From NCBI GenBank assembly GCA_938005545.1, contig CALKXV010000005.1, positions 98,832 through 162,831 of the forward strand: a stretch of 64,000 nt of DNA, in the 5' to 3' direction. Both the position numbers and the translations under genes were made by a program. Each line of letters begins with the position of its first letter. The first letter of the stretch is position 1. Below the pieces are notes generated by a model. It was not told where the DNA came from. It worked only from the letters and a program-made list of their open reading frames with translations, and searched no databases. Below, in pieces: positions 18,591 through 27,430 of the stretch. The DNA is from an uncultured Paracoccaceae bacterium. GTDB lineage: Bacteria > Pseudomonadota > Alphaproteobacteria > Rhodobacterales > Rhodobacteraceae.

Positions 18591-18943
18591 TTGGTATCCT
18601 TTTCCTGTAATTCATTCAGCAGCTGATCCAGCTGATCCAACCGCGCGCCCCAATGGGCTTGAAATTCTTCCAGCCATCGTACCGCATCTTTCATAGGTCC
18701 AGCGGTTAATTGTGCCGGGCGCGTCTGGCGGTTCGTGCTGCGTTTGATAAGGCCCGCGTTTTCCAACACCTTGAGGTGACGCGAAATGGCGGGTTGGCTG
18801 ATCTCAAATGGTTTGGCGATGTCCTGAACAGTGGCCTCACCATCGCCAAGTCGCATCAGGATTGCCCGACGGGTTGGGTCGGAAAGCGCCGCGAAAACGC
18901 GATCTAGCGATCTGGGTGTCGTTTCATAACCAATATGTTCCAT
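18587..18943 (-). CDS. ArsR family winged-helix regulator
   Basis: 118-residue repressor-type protein. The winged helix-turn-helix spans about residues 12-80 (DRVFAALSDPTRRAILMRLG, then FEISQPAISRHLKVLENAGL). No metal-binding Cys pair is seen, so it is probably not an arsenic/metal sensor. It belongs to the autonomous ArsR-AHSA1 group. The start MEHIGYETTPRSLD is preferred over Met codons further upstream. Coupled to the AHSA1 gene by an ATGA overlap. Confidence 0.87.
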   Translation of the reverse strand: MEHIGYETTPRSLDRVFAALSDPTRRAILMRLGDGEATVQDIAKPFEISQPAISRHLKVLENAGLIKRSTNRQTRPAQLTAGPMKDAVRWLEEFQAHWGARLDQLDQLLNELQEKDTK

Positions 18944-19016
18944 AATGATAATGTTATATATTGGCAGTGAAGTAGGCAAGCTGAAATCTTTGCTCGTCCT
19001 TTCAGCAACTGGTTTT

Positions 19017-20516
19017 CTAAAACGATAGGACGAAGAGCGTGATCGACGGGAACAGCACCAACAAAATCACGCGGAAAATATCCGACCCGACAAAGAAAAG
19101 AACGGCTTTGTACGTTTCCACCATCGGTGTTTCGCGATCCATTGCGTTGATAATAAACAAGTTCATGCCGACAGGCGGCGTGATCAATCCGACTTCGACG
19201 ACAATCAATACCAAGATGCCAAACCAGATCGCGAGATACTCGGCCTCGATCCGGTCGGCCATGCCTTGGGTCATTCGGATGTCCAAGGCTTTCATCTGAT
19301 CGCGGGTCAGTTCTGCGCCGCTGGCGATGGCGGTTTGGATGCTTTCCAACATCTCGGCCCCAATTCCCGCGGGATTGCCAGCGGCCAGAACTTCCATGGC
19401 CCGCGCGGCCTGCAAATCTGCCAGTGACACCAACCCGAAGTCCATGACCGAGATCACCGGAAAGAAAATCGGGATCGTCAAAAGGATCATCGACAGCGAA
19501 TCCATCAGGCAACCAAAGATCAGGTAAAACACAAGGATTAGCGTCAAAACCATCCAAGGCGTTAAACCTAGTGACAGCACATAATTCGCCAGCTCTTGCG
19601 GTACCTGTGTTAGGGCGAGGAACGAGTTATAGAACGCCGCGCCAAAGATGATGAAGAAGATCATTCCGGTTGTCGTGGCTGTGGCCAAGATGGCGCCGCG
19701 AAAGAGAGACCAGGTTAGGTTTCCTGAAAAAAACGTAATCAGGCCTGTGCCAAATGCACCGACGGCTGCGCCTTCGGTCGGGGTGAACCAGCCTAGATAG
19801 ATGCCGCCGACCACCAGTCCAAAAACCAAGAGCACGGGCCAGACGTTCAGCAGTGCGACAAACCTTTCGCCATAGGGCACGGGCGAACGTGTTCCGGCGG
19901 AGTCAGGGTAAAGACGAACATAAATCGAGATGGTGATCATGTAACCCAGGGCTGCCAATAGGCCGGGCACAAAGGCGGCTAGAAACAGTTTCGCGATATT
20001 CTGTTCGGTCAGGATCGCATAGATCACAAGGATCACGGACGGCGGGATCAGAATGCCTAAGGTGCCGCCCGCGGCCAGTGTTGCGGTCGAAAAACCGCCC
20101 GAGTAACCATTACGTTGCAATTCAGGCAGGGCGACTTTGCTCATGGTGGCCGCCGTGGCAAGGGACGATCCGCAAATCGCGCCAAACCCCGCACAAGCCC
20201 CAACGGACGCCATCGCCACACCGCCCTTGCGGTGGCCAAGCCAGCTTTCGGCAGCTTTGAAAAGAGCAGAAGACATGCCAGATAGCGTTGCGAACTGCCC
20301 CATAAGCAGAAACATCGGAATGATTGTCAGTGAATAGCTGGAAAACGTCGTGAAGGTCTCGGTTTTGAGCTTCGCAAGAAAAAAGTCTGGCTCGCCAAGC
20401 GCCAGCCATATCCCCGCGATGCCCATGCCAAACATGGCTAACCCAATAGGTGCGCGCAGAAATATGAGCACCAGCAAGGCAGGGAAAGACCAAAACCCAA
20501 GTTCCAGCATTGACAT
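19017..20516 (-). CDS. dctM: TRAP transporter large permease (DctM)
   Basis: 499-residue inner-membrane protein with 12 or more helices, the ion-coupled channel subunit of a TRAP importer. Typical segments are APIGLAMFGMGIAGIWLALG, FGAICGSSLATAATM near residues 110-125, GGTLGILIPPSVILVIYAIL and GLITPPVGMNLFIINAM. It is about 60-70 residues longer than common DctM proteins. The extra sequence is a hydrophilic insertion at about 368-432, before AIWFGILVLIV. The gene directly abuts dctQ. Confidence 0.9.
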   Translation of the reverse strand: MSMLELGFWSFPALLVLIFLRAPIGLAMFGMGIAGIWLALGEPDFFLAKLKTETFTTFSSYSLTIIPMFLLMGQFATLSGMSSALFKAAESWLGHRKGGVAMASVGACAGFGAICGSSLATAATMSKVALPELQRNGYSGGFSTATLAAGGTLGILIPPSVILVIYAILTEQNIAKLFLAAFVPGLLAALGYMITISIYVRLYPDSAGTRSPVPYGERFVALLNVWPVLLVFGLVVGGIYLGWFTPTEGAAVGAFGTGLITFFSGNLTWSLFRGAILATATTTGMIFFIIFGAAFYNSFLALTQVPQELANYVLSLGLTPWMVLTLILVFYLIFGCLMDSLSMILLTIPIFFPVISVMDFGLVSLADLQAARAMEVLAAGNPAGIGAEMLESIQTAIASGAELTRDQMKALDIRMTQGMADRIEAEYLAIWFGILVLIVVEVGLITPPVGMNLFIINAMDRETPMVETYKAVLFFVGSDIFRVILLVLFPSITLFVLSF

Positions 20517-21098
20517 TCAGCCGACCTCTTCGCGATCAAGGACGGGGTCTTCGCCCTTGATCGCCGCCAAGCTGCGCGCATAGGCGCAATAAATCGCAAC
20601 AAACGACGCCACGATCGCCGCACCCAAACTTGCCGCGAAGGCCCACCATTGGGGGAACCCAAGCAAAAACGTCATTTCGCGGGAATTGATTTTGTCGATT
20701 AGCCCGGCGCCAAGACGCCATGTGATTAGCAGAATCGCAAGGCACAGCATCACCTCCCAAAACGCCTTAAGACAGACGTTTGTACGCATCGGCAGAAAGG
20801 ACGTAAAAACATCCACCGTCGCGTGCGCGCCTTTGAGCTGGCACAGCGGTAGGAACGCGAAGATGGCGAAGGCGATAGCGGCTTCGACGATCTCAAAATC
20901 GCCGGGAACCGGGCCGATACCGATGCGCAGCAGAAAGGCTGACAGACCGGGTGCCGACGTCTCAATCGTATCCCAATGCGCAAATGTGTTGCCACCCCGC
21001 CCAAGAACGCTGACGCAGATAAGTAAAACCAGCGCCGTTAAAACGAGACCTCCCAAGACGGCCATCGCGCGCGCCAAGCTGTTGACGAAATGAAGCAT
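20517..21098 (-). CDS. dctQ: TRAP transporter small permease (DctQ)
   Basis: 193-residue protein with four predicted helices, the small membrane subunit of the TRAP system. The start MLHFVNSLARAMAVLGG is at 21098; longer open sequence upstream is non-hydrophobic and overlaps dctP, so it was discarded. Its stop is immediately followed by the dctM start, as in other TRAP operons of order dctP-dctQ-dctM. Confidence 0.88.
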   Translation of the reverse strand: MLHFVNSLARAMAVLGGLVLTALVLLICVSVLGRGGNTFAHWDTIETSAPGLSAFLLRIGIGPVPGDFEIVEAAIAFAIFAFLPLCQLKGAHATVDVFTSFLPMRTNVCLKAFWEVMLCLAILLITWRLGAGLIDKINSREMTFLLGFPQWWAFAASLGAAIVASFVAIYCAYARSLAAIKGEDPVLDREEVG

Positions 21099-21117
21099 GT
21101 AATTCCGGTTTAAGGAT

Positions 21118-21146
21118 GCGGCCCCGCCAGAAAGGGGCAGGGCCGC
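21118..21146 (-). promoter_or_regulatory. Intercistronic stem-loop between dctP and dctQ
   Basis: GCGGCCC (21118-21124) pairs with GGGCCGC (21140-21146). On the coding strand no T run follows, so it is not a simple terminator. Such hairpins can stabilise the 3' end of the binding-protein message and set the dctP to dctQM ratio (inference). Confidence 0.5.
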
Positions 21147-21154
21147 GTTTTGGA

Positions 21155-22195
21155 TCAGTTGGTGTATTTGTCGATCAAGGCACTTGCCTCCTCGATAAGT
21201 GCTGCGCCATCTAGGCCTTGCTCTTTCACGTCCGCGATCCATTGATCGACCGTTGGTTCCGCCGCAGTACGCCAAGTTGCCACTTGTTCCGGCGTAAGCG
21301 TTGTCACCTCGTTGCCAAGATCCAAAGCTTGCTCGCGACCAGGTGCATCGTCGGCCTGCATTTGCTTACCAGCAAAAGCCGACAATTCCGCACCGGAGTT
21401 GGCGTCAAGAATAGCCTTCAGATCGTCTGGCATCGCATTGTATGCGTCCTTGTTCATCGCGAAAAGGAAGGTGGTTGTGTAAAGTGACGCATCACCGAAT
21501 TCCAGGTGGTTTGACACCAGCTCCGGCACCTTCAACGCACCGGTCACTTCCCAAGGGATCACGGTTGCATCAATAACGCCTTTTGACAGCGCTTCGGGAA
21601 CAGCCGGTACGGGCATGCCAACTGGCGTTGCACCCATGCCTGAAAACATCATGTTGGTCACACGGGTTGGTGCACGCAGTTTGACGCCGTTCAGGTCAGC
21701 AGGTGACGTAATCGGATCGCTGGAATGGATCAGTCCCGGCCCATGGACCCAAGCGGCCAGTAAATGGAAATCCGAAAACTCGTCATCCACCATGTATTTT
21801 TGCGCCATGTCCCAAAAGGCGCGGCTGGTTGCTTCGGCGTTTGTCATCATGAAGGGAAGCTCGAAAACTTCGGTATGTGGAAAACGCCCGGGCGTATAGC
21901 CGGACACGGTCCAGACAATGTCGGCAACGCCGTCGATAGCCTGACCGATCAGCTCTGGAGGCCGACCACCCAGTTGCATCGACGGAAAATGGTCGATCTT
22001 GATCCTTCCGCCCGAGGCTTCTTCAACCTGTTCAATCCACGGAATAATGATGTTTTTTGGCACATTTGCCTGAGGTGGCAAGAATTGATGCAGCCTGAGC
22101 GTGACGTCTTGTGCGATAGACATCGTCGCCGAAGCGCCAAGGCTTAGCGCAGCAACAGCCGTCAGTTTCAGCAATTTTCTCCGAAGTAAGGTCAT
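21155..22195 (-). CDS. dctP: TRAP transporter substrate-binding protein (DctP)
   Basis: 346-residue periplasmic binding protein with a signal peptide (MTLLRRKLLKLTAVAALSLG, probable cleavage near SIAQD at about 29). DctP-family segments include IKIDHFPSMQLGG and the conserved arginine region GVKLRAPTRVTN. An excellent Shine-Dalgarno (GGAGG) precedes the chosen ATG. First gene of dctPQM. Substrate not determinable from sequence alone; carboxylic acids are usual. Confidence 0.9.
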   Translation of the reverse strand: MTLLRRKLLKLTAVAALSLGASATMSIAQDVTLRLHQFLPPQANVPKNIIIPWIEQVEEASGGRIKIDHFPSMQLGGRPPELIGQAIDGVADIVWTVSGYTPGRFPHTEVFELPFMMTNAEATSRAFWDMAQKYMVDDEFSDFHLLAAWVHGPGLIHSSDPITSPADLNGVKLRAPTRVTNMMFSGMGATPVGMPVPAVPEALSKGVIDATVIPWEVTGALKVPELVSNHLEFGDASLYTTTFLFAMNKDAYNAMPDDLKAILDANSGAELSAFAGKQMQADDAPGREQALDLGNEVTTLTPEQVATWRTAAEPTVDQWIADVKEQGLDGAALIEEASALIDKYTN

Positions 22196-22571
22196 GGTTT
22201 CCTCCCGTTGACGACCAAGTCGGTTCTTGTCTAACAATTTAAGCCGAACTTGGTGCGATTTGGACAGCGTGGATCACCACCAAGGGGGCGTCAACATGCT
22301 GTATCACTTGGAGGGGGTCGGCTTCATAGTGGCCCAACGGTGAAACACCCCAATTCGGTGTCTTTTGGCCCGGTATTGGACTTCTGGCAGAACCACATTG
22401 GCCAGTCGTACCGCGCGGATTTGGTGAAAAAGCTCCGCAAAGTAGCGCATGGTGCAATACTGCAAGAATAATTCTCTTCACACACCAAGATTTCCCCGCT
22501 ATACGCGCCACTTCGAACCCGGCGGACACCCTTGGAGGCCGCCATAACTGTGAAAAATTTGGAGAATACCC
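22196..22571. other. Intergenic region between dctP and rplY
   Basis: 376 bases between divergent genes. No convincing gene. A small hairpin ACACC-ccaattc... with GGTGT followed by CTTTT at about 22345-22366 could end a short plus-strand transcript, but no conserved RNA was recognised. Promoters for dctPQM (minus) and rplY (plus) must lie here. Confidence 0.45.
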
Positions 22572-23234
22572 ATGGCTGGTGAGATCCCTGATCTTAACGC
22601 TTTGGTACGGACGGGGACAGGCAAGGGGGCCGCTCGTCAAGCTCGTAGAGACGGGCTGGTACCGGGCATTGTTTACGGCGGCGGCGCAGATCCGCAGCCG
22701 ATCAATCTTCCCTATAACGTACTGTTCAAAAGGCTGAAAGAAGGACGTTTTCTTTCAACGCTTTACAACCTCAAGGTTGAAGGCCAAGAGGATGTCCGCA
22801 TCATTTGCCGGAACGTGCAGCGCGATGTCGTAAAAGACCTGCCCACGCATGTAGACTTTATGCGTCTGAAGCGGAATTCGAAGATCAACCTTTATATTCC
22901 GGTTGAAGTTGTTGGCGAAGACGACTGTCCCGGCATTCGTGCTGGCGGTCTGTTGACGATGGTACGCCCTGAAGTCGAATTGATCGTGACGGCGGGTGAT
23001 ATCCCTGAAAGCATCACCATCTCTGTGGCCGGCCTTGAAATTGGCGATACGATCACGATTGCAAACGTTGATCTTCCAGAAGGTGCAAAGCCGACGATCG
23101 ACCGTGACTTTGTGATCGCGAATATCTCGGCACCATCGGCATTGCTTAGCGCGTCTGACGATGAAGACGGTGGCGAAGCTGTTGAGGGTGAAGAAACCCC
23201 TGAAGAAGGCGAAGCTGAGGGCGGCGAGGAATAA
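22572..23234 (+). CDS. rplY: 50S ribosomal protein L25/general stress protein Ctc
   Basis: 220-residue two-domain form of L25 (CTC type), which binds 5S rRNA. The N-terminal L25 domain covers about residues 5-95 ([20 protein letters not shown]) and the C-terminal TL5-like beta domain about 100-190. A highly acidic tail rich in Glu and Gly ends the protein. A Shine-Dalgarno-like GGAGA precedes the ATG. The pth gene that commonly follows rplY in this group is absent here. Confidence 0.93.
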   Translation: MAGEIPDLNALVRTGTGKGAARQARRDGLVPGIVYGGGADPQPINLPYNVLFKRLKEGRFLSTLYNLKVEGQEDVRIICRNVQRDVVKDLPTHVDFMRLKRNSKINLYIPVEVVGEDDCPGIRAGGLLTMVRPEVELIVTAGDIPESITISVAGLEIGDTITIANVDLPEGAKPTIDRDFVIANISAPSALLSASDDEDGGEAVEGEETPEEGEAEGGEE

Positions 23235-23267
23235 CTCAAACCGACCAGACTTGCCTTTCGAAATTAG

Positions 23268-23299
23268 GACGGCGCATCCATTCGGGTGCGCCGTCTTTT
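23268..23299 (+). terminator. Rho-independent terminator of rplY
   Basis: A 12-bp stem (gacggcgcatcc / gggtgcgccgtc, one T-G pair) with a 4-nt loop, followed by TTTT. It begins 34 nt after the rplY stop. Confidence 0.88.
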
Positions 23300-23309
23300 G
23301 TTGATTGCC

Positions 23310-24278
23310 TTACACGGTGGGCGTGCGGCCTTGCATAACGGTTTGAAACCAAGCGGCATCGATGTTTCCGCCGCACAGGATCACGCCGACTTTCTTTCCT
23401 GCCATGGCTTCGCGTTCTTGCATCAACGCTGCCAAGGGGAGGGCACCGGCGCCTTCTGCCAAGTTATGGGTGTCGCTGTAATATACCCGAATGGCCTCGG
23501 CGACGGCGTCATCACTGATCGCGATGATCCGCTCGGTACCGGCGCTGTAAATAGTCAGCGCGTCGGGTACGGGAACCCTCACGGCAACGCCGTCTGCAAA
23601 TGTCGCCGCATCCGATGTTTCAATAACGCGCCCGGCTTCGAAGGATTGCTTGGCACCCGTCGCGCGATCACTGACGACGCCGACGATCTTGGTGTCCCGG
23701 CCCAAAGCATCCCGTGCGGTGATGCACCCGCAGATACCCGATCCACATCCGATGGGCACATACAACGTATCCAGATCCGGCACCGCCAATAATAGTTCAA
23801 ACGCATAGGTCGCCACGCCGCGCACCAATTCCGGATGGAAAGGCGGCACAAATGTAAGGCCTTCGGACGCAGACATGCGCAAAGCTTCCGTCTTGGCCGA
23901 ATCAAAGTCGGTTCCAAACTCGATCAACTCCGCTCCAAAGGCGCGCATTGCGGCGTTCTTCTCGACTGAATTGCCCAACGGCGCATAGACGACTGCGCGC
24001 AATCCTGCTGCCCGCGCAGCCCGTGCCTGACCTTGCCCATGATTGCCGCGTGTTGCCGTTATAATGCCGGGGCTATCGGGGTGGGCACGTTGCAGCCAAT
24101 CCATAAACGTTATGGCACCCCGCACCTTGAACGATCCCGTCGGCGAATGGTTTTCATGCTTGACCCAAACTTCGGCTCCGATGCGCTGCGATAGGCTTGG
24201 CCAGGCATATTGCGGTGTCGGTGACATCGCGGTTCGAACCAGTCTTTGGGCCTCTTCAAGTTCCTTCTGACTAAAAAT
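23310..24278 (-). CDS. Threonine/serine dehydratase (PLP), apparent ATT start
   Basis: PLP enzyme deaminating L-threonine (or serine) to a 2-oxo acid. Seen: PLP-lysine motif GSFKVRGA, ITATRGNHGQGQA, glycine loop PIGCGSGICG, and C-terminal CGGNIDAAWF. The first ATG (24227) cuts into the conserved N-terminus, before PTPQYAWP. Upstream in frame the residues FSQKELEEAQRLVRTA match the expected family start, and no ATG, GTG or TTG lies between the in-frame TGA and 24227 at the right place. An ATT at 24278 sits 8 nt after GAGGAG. With it the protein is 322 residues, normal for this short catabolic type without a regulatory domain. Confidence 0.85.
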   Translation of the reverse strand: MFSQKELEEAQRLVRTAMSPTPQYAWPSLSQRIGAEVWVKHENHSPTGSFKVRGAITFMDWLQRAHPDSPGIITATRGNHGQGQARAARAAGLRAVVYAPLGNSVEKNAAMRAFGAELIEFGTDFDSAKTEALRMSASEGLTFVPPFHPELVRGVATYAFELLLAVPDLDTLYVPIGCGSGICGCITARDALGRDTKIVGVVSDRATGAKQSFEAGRVIETSDAATFADGVAVRVPVPDALTIYSAGTERIIAISDDAVAEAIRVYYSDTHNLAEGAGALPLAALMQEREAMAGKKVGVILCGGNIDAAWFQTVMQGRTPTV

Positions 24279-24286
24279 GTGACCGG

Positions 24287-24292
24287 CTCCTC
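24287..24292 (-). promoter_or_regulatory. Ribosome binding site supporting the ATT start
   Basis: GAGGAG on the minus strand, 8 nt upstream of the ATT at 24278. No comparable site precedes the ATG at 24227. This is the main argument for the unusual start. Confidence 0.6.
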
Positions 24293-24497
24293 ACTTTTAT
24301 CCAGTTCCTGCTCGAAACCATTTTGCCCCTGTACCCATTAGTTGATGTGGATGGTGGCTTCTTGGCATGTTAACAATGGCCGTTCTTGGTCCAGGTAGGC
24401 AAGGCGAATGGGAAATTCCGAGGGGGCACCTTACTAAGCCGAAGCCAGAAAATTTGTAAATTGCCGCTGGGGTCTTCGCTGAGTAAGAATCGAAAAT

Positions 24498-25634
24498 ATG
24501 AAGAATGCACGTGAAAAAGTATCGGAAATCATGGCGATTGCCGACATTCGGGTAGATGGAAATCGACCGCAAGACATCGTTGTGACCGACGAGCGTGCTT
24601 TTCAGGCATGGTTGTCTGATGTAGCGCTTGGCTTGGGCGAATCGTATATGAAGGGCTGGTGGACATCTAACCAACTGGACGAAACCATCCGCCACCTCTT
24701 TATGAAGCGTGACTTGATAAACAAGAAGGTCGGGTTCGACTTTAATCTACTGTTGCTGGCCATAAAAAGTCGATTGACCAACCGTCAAACTGTGAGCCGG
24801 GCGCGTATCGTCGGCAAATCGCACTATGACATCAGCACCGATCTATACGAGGCGATGCTGGACGACTACATGCAGTATTCCTGTGCATATTGGGATCGAG
24901 GCGCGAATGATCTCCATTCGGCCCAACGTGATAAGTTGCAGCTTATTGCCGAAAAACTGAAGCTGTCGCCGGGAATGCGGGTTCTGGACATCGGCTGTGG
25001 TTGGGGCGGACTTGCCAATTACCTGAACGACAAATGTGGCGTAAAGGTCGTCGGTCTGACAATTTCCGAGGAACAACGTAACTATGCCCAGAAAAAATTC
25101 GGCAGCAGCGATATTGAATTCAGGTTGCAGGATTATCGCCTTTGCGATGACGGCCCTTATGATCGGATCGTTTCTGTTGGGATGTTGGAACATGTCGGTT
25201 ACAAAAATTATTCTGCATATTTCGAGAAAATTTCAGACTTGTTGAGCGACGATGGTTTAGCACTTGTCCATTCGATTGGTTGCAATGTCACAGACACAGC
25301 CGCTGATCCTTGGATCGACAAGTATATCTTCCCCAACGGAATGTTGCCGTCGCTAAAACAAATTGGAAATTCAATTCCCGAACCCATGGTCATCGAGGAT
25401 TGGCACAATTTCGGAGCCAGTTACGACCGGACGCTGGTCGCGTGGCATCGCCGGTTCACGGATGCCTGGCCTGAGCTTTCCGAAAAGCTTGGGTTGGATG
25501 AACAATTCCGACGCATGTGGGAGTTTTACCTACTAGCTTGCGCTGGGAATTTCCGAAGCCGCAAGCGCGCTCAGCTCTGGCAAATCGTGTTGGGCAAAAT
25601 CGGGCAGGCGGGTGGCTATCAGTCTGTGCGCTGA
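24498..25634 (+). CDS. cfa: Cyclopropane-fatty-acyl-phospholipid synthase
   Basis: 378-residue SAM-dependent enzyme that methylenates unsaturated acyl chains of membrane phospholipids. Seen: GESYMKGWW near residue 50, SHYDISTDLYEAMLDDYMQY with the YSCAYW motif near 128, SAM site VLDIGCGWGGLA near 160, VGLTISEEQ, and MLEHVG near 230. Intact and of usual length. Its 3' end lies 3 nt from the truncated, convergent marR-like gene, so a rearrangement joined them (inference). Confidence 0.92.
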   Translation: MKNAREKVSEIMAIADIRVDGNRPQDIVVTDERAFQAWLSDVALGLGESYMKGWWTSNQLDETIRHLFMKRDLINKKVGFDFNLLLLAIKSRLTNRQTVSRARIVGKSHYDISTDLYEAMLDDYMQYSCAYWDRGANDLHSAQRDKLQLIAEKLKLSPGMRVLDIGCGWGGLANYLNDKCGVKVVGLTISEEQRNYAQKKFGSSDIEFRLQDYRLCDDGPYDRIVSVGMLEHVGYKNYSAYFEKISDLLSDDGLALVHSIGCNVTDTAADPWIDKYIFPNGMLPSLKQIGNSIPEPMVIEDWHNFGASYDRTLVAWHRRFTDAWPELSEKLGLDEQFRRMWEFYLLACAGNFRSRKRAQLWQIVLGKIGQAGGYQSVR

Positions 25635-25637
25635 ATT

Positions 25638-25946
25638 CTAGTCGCGCGTGCCGAGCCCGGCCGCGCGTCTGTCTGTTGGCAGCTCTTCACGGGACAGGAA
25701 TCTCATTCTTTCAAGAGCAGCAACTGCACGACTGACTTTTGTTTTGTGGATGCGCGCACGTATGCAAATGTCGCGCGCCGTCATGTCGCCATAACTTCCA
25801 AGGCGGAACAAAACGCGCCATTCTGTCCGAAGCATCCCATATCGAGACTTGTAATAGTGTTGAAATTCAATGCTTAAGGCGTCGGCGGCCTGTGCCAAAA
25901 GGTACGGAAGAAAGTCTTGAATTTCAAATACGGTCTTGGGCGTCAT
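25638..25946 (-). pseudogene. MarR family regulator, C-terminally truncated
   Basis: 102 codons, against about 140-160 in MarR proteins. The N-terminal helices and the winged HTH are present (MLRTEWRVLFRLGSYGDMTA, KTKVSRAVAALERM), but the protein departs from the family at the wing: REELPTDRRA is followed by GLGTRD and a stop. The C-terminal dimerisation helices are missing and the sequence beyond is the 3' end of cfa. It is divergent from hmgA, the position of the homogentisate-pathway repressor in related clusters. It probably no longer works normally. Confidence 0.7.
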
Positions 25947-25963
25947 CTTTGACCTCGGGGTTG

Positions 25964-25983
25964 TTAGTTACATTTAAGACTAA
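25964..25983. promoter_or_regulatory. Candidate MarR-type operator
   Basis: Inverted repeat TTAGT-N10-ACTAA in the divergent region between the truncated marR and hmgA. Position and symmetry fit a MarR site; only 5-bp arms, so weak. Confidence 0.3.
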
Positions 25984-26012
25984 TACCTTGCGGTGACAAC
26001 TGAGGGTTCCCG

Positions 26013-27367
26013 ATGAACGACGCAGGTACAGCGCACGATCTAACGCAAGCTGAAATGTCGGTTGGTACCGTACCGGGATACATGTCTGGTTTCAGCAATG
26101 ACTTTGAAACCGAAGCGATGCCAGGTGCTTTGCCTCAGGGTATGAACTCGCCGCAAAAAACGAACTACGGTCTATATGCGGAACAATTGTCGGGTACTGC
26201 ATTTACGGCACCGGGGCCTGAGCGAACGTGGTGCTATCGCATCCGACCGTCGGTTTTGCACGTGGGGCGATTTCGCCCAATTGAAGTGCCATACTGGAAA
26301 TCGGCCCCTCATGTCATGCCGGACGTGGCGTCGCTGGGGCAATATCGGTGGGATCCGATTGAAGCAGATGCCAGTGATCTGACTTGGATTACCGGCATGA
26401 GAACCATGACGACCGCAGGTGACGTGAACACCCAAATAGGGATGGCGGCGCATGTCTATTTGGTGACGGTGTCAGTGGAAGATGAATATTTTTATTCCGC
26501 AGATAGCGAATTACTAGGTGTGCCCTGACAAGGCTGGCTTAGATTTGCGACCGAATTGGGTGTGATCGATATCGAATCCCAAGAAATCGCAATTCTTCCG
26601 CGCGGACTTGTTTATCGGGTCGAGGTTTTGGAAGGCCCTACACGCGGGTTCGTCTGTGAAAACTATGGGCAAACGCTTGCCTTGCCAGATGGTGGTCCTA
26701 TTGGTGCAATTTGTTTGGCTAATCCACGGGACTTTAAAACTCCAGTAGCGGCGTTTGAAGATCGTGAGGCAGCGTCGAAGGTCACGATCAAATGGTGCGG
26801 TCAATTCCATGAAAGCGAAATAGGGCATTCGCCGTTGGATAGTGTTGCGTGGCACGGAAATTACGCGCCCTGCAAATATGACATGAAAACCTATTGTCCG
26901 GTTGGTGCAATCTTGTTCGATCACCCGGACCCGTCAATTTTTACAGTCCTGACGGCACCGTCAGGTGTGCCCGGAACAGCGAACATCGACTTTGTGTTGT
27001 TCCGTGAACTCTGGCTGGTTGCTGAAGAAACGTTCCGGCCGCCTTGGTACCACAAAACGTCATGTCAAAGCTCATGGGCAACTCCTATGGACAGTATGAC
27101 GCTAAGCCCGAGGGGTTTATTCCGGGCGGCATGTCGCTGCACGATATGATGTTGCCGCACGGTCCAGACCGCGGTGCATTTGAAAAAGCATCGAACTCGA
27201 ACCTCGGACCGGACAAGTTGGATCATACGATGTCGTTTATGTTCGAAACGCGATTCCCGAAGCACCTGACCGAGTATGCCGCAAATGAAGCGCCGATGCA
27301 GGACGACTACGCTGACTGTTGGACGTCGTTGGAGAAAAAGTTCGACGGTATGCCAGGGAAGAAATAG
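26013..27367 (+). pseudogene. hmgA: Homogentisate 1,2-dioxygenase, broken by a nonsense codon and a frameshift
   Basis: The sequence encodes HmgA over its whole expected length (about 451 residues if repaired), the iron enzyme opening the ring of homogentisate. The first part (to 26525) reads MSGFSNDFETEAMPGALPQG to SADSELLGVP and then meets TGA at 26526-26528, where homologs continue PQQG. The frame resumes as [21 protein letters not shown] second lesion is at the AAAA run 27054-27057: frame 3 reads PPWYHK and then garbage, while a -1 nt shift gives [20 protein letters not shown]. One A deleted from a run of five explains it. The good Shine-Dalgarno GAGGG before ATG remains. Confidence 0.88.
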
Positions 27368-27430
27368 AGTTGCGTTGCAACTTGCGCGTCGCGTTTGGCG
27401 TTCTTGAAATAAAGGTGAAGGAGGCTTGCC

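Noticed and set aside
22250..22471. An open 73-codon frame in the dctP-rplY gap.
   Set aside because: Not of recognisable composition or family; it crosses the probable rplY promoter region.
22892..23239. Long antisense frame rich in Ser and Pro opposite rplY.
   Set aside because: It mirrors the acidic GAA/GAG tail of rplY; such mirror frames are common and lack independent support.
23310..24227. Threonine dehydratase starting at the first ATG.
   Set aside because: It would remove conserved N-terminal residues, and no ribosome binding site precedes it.
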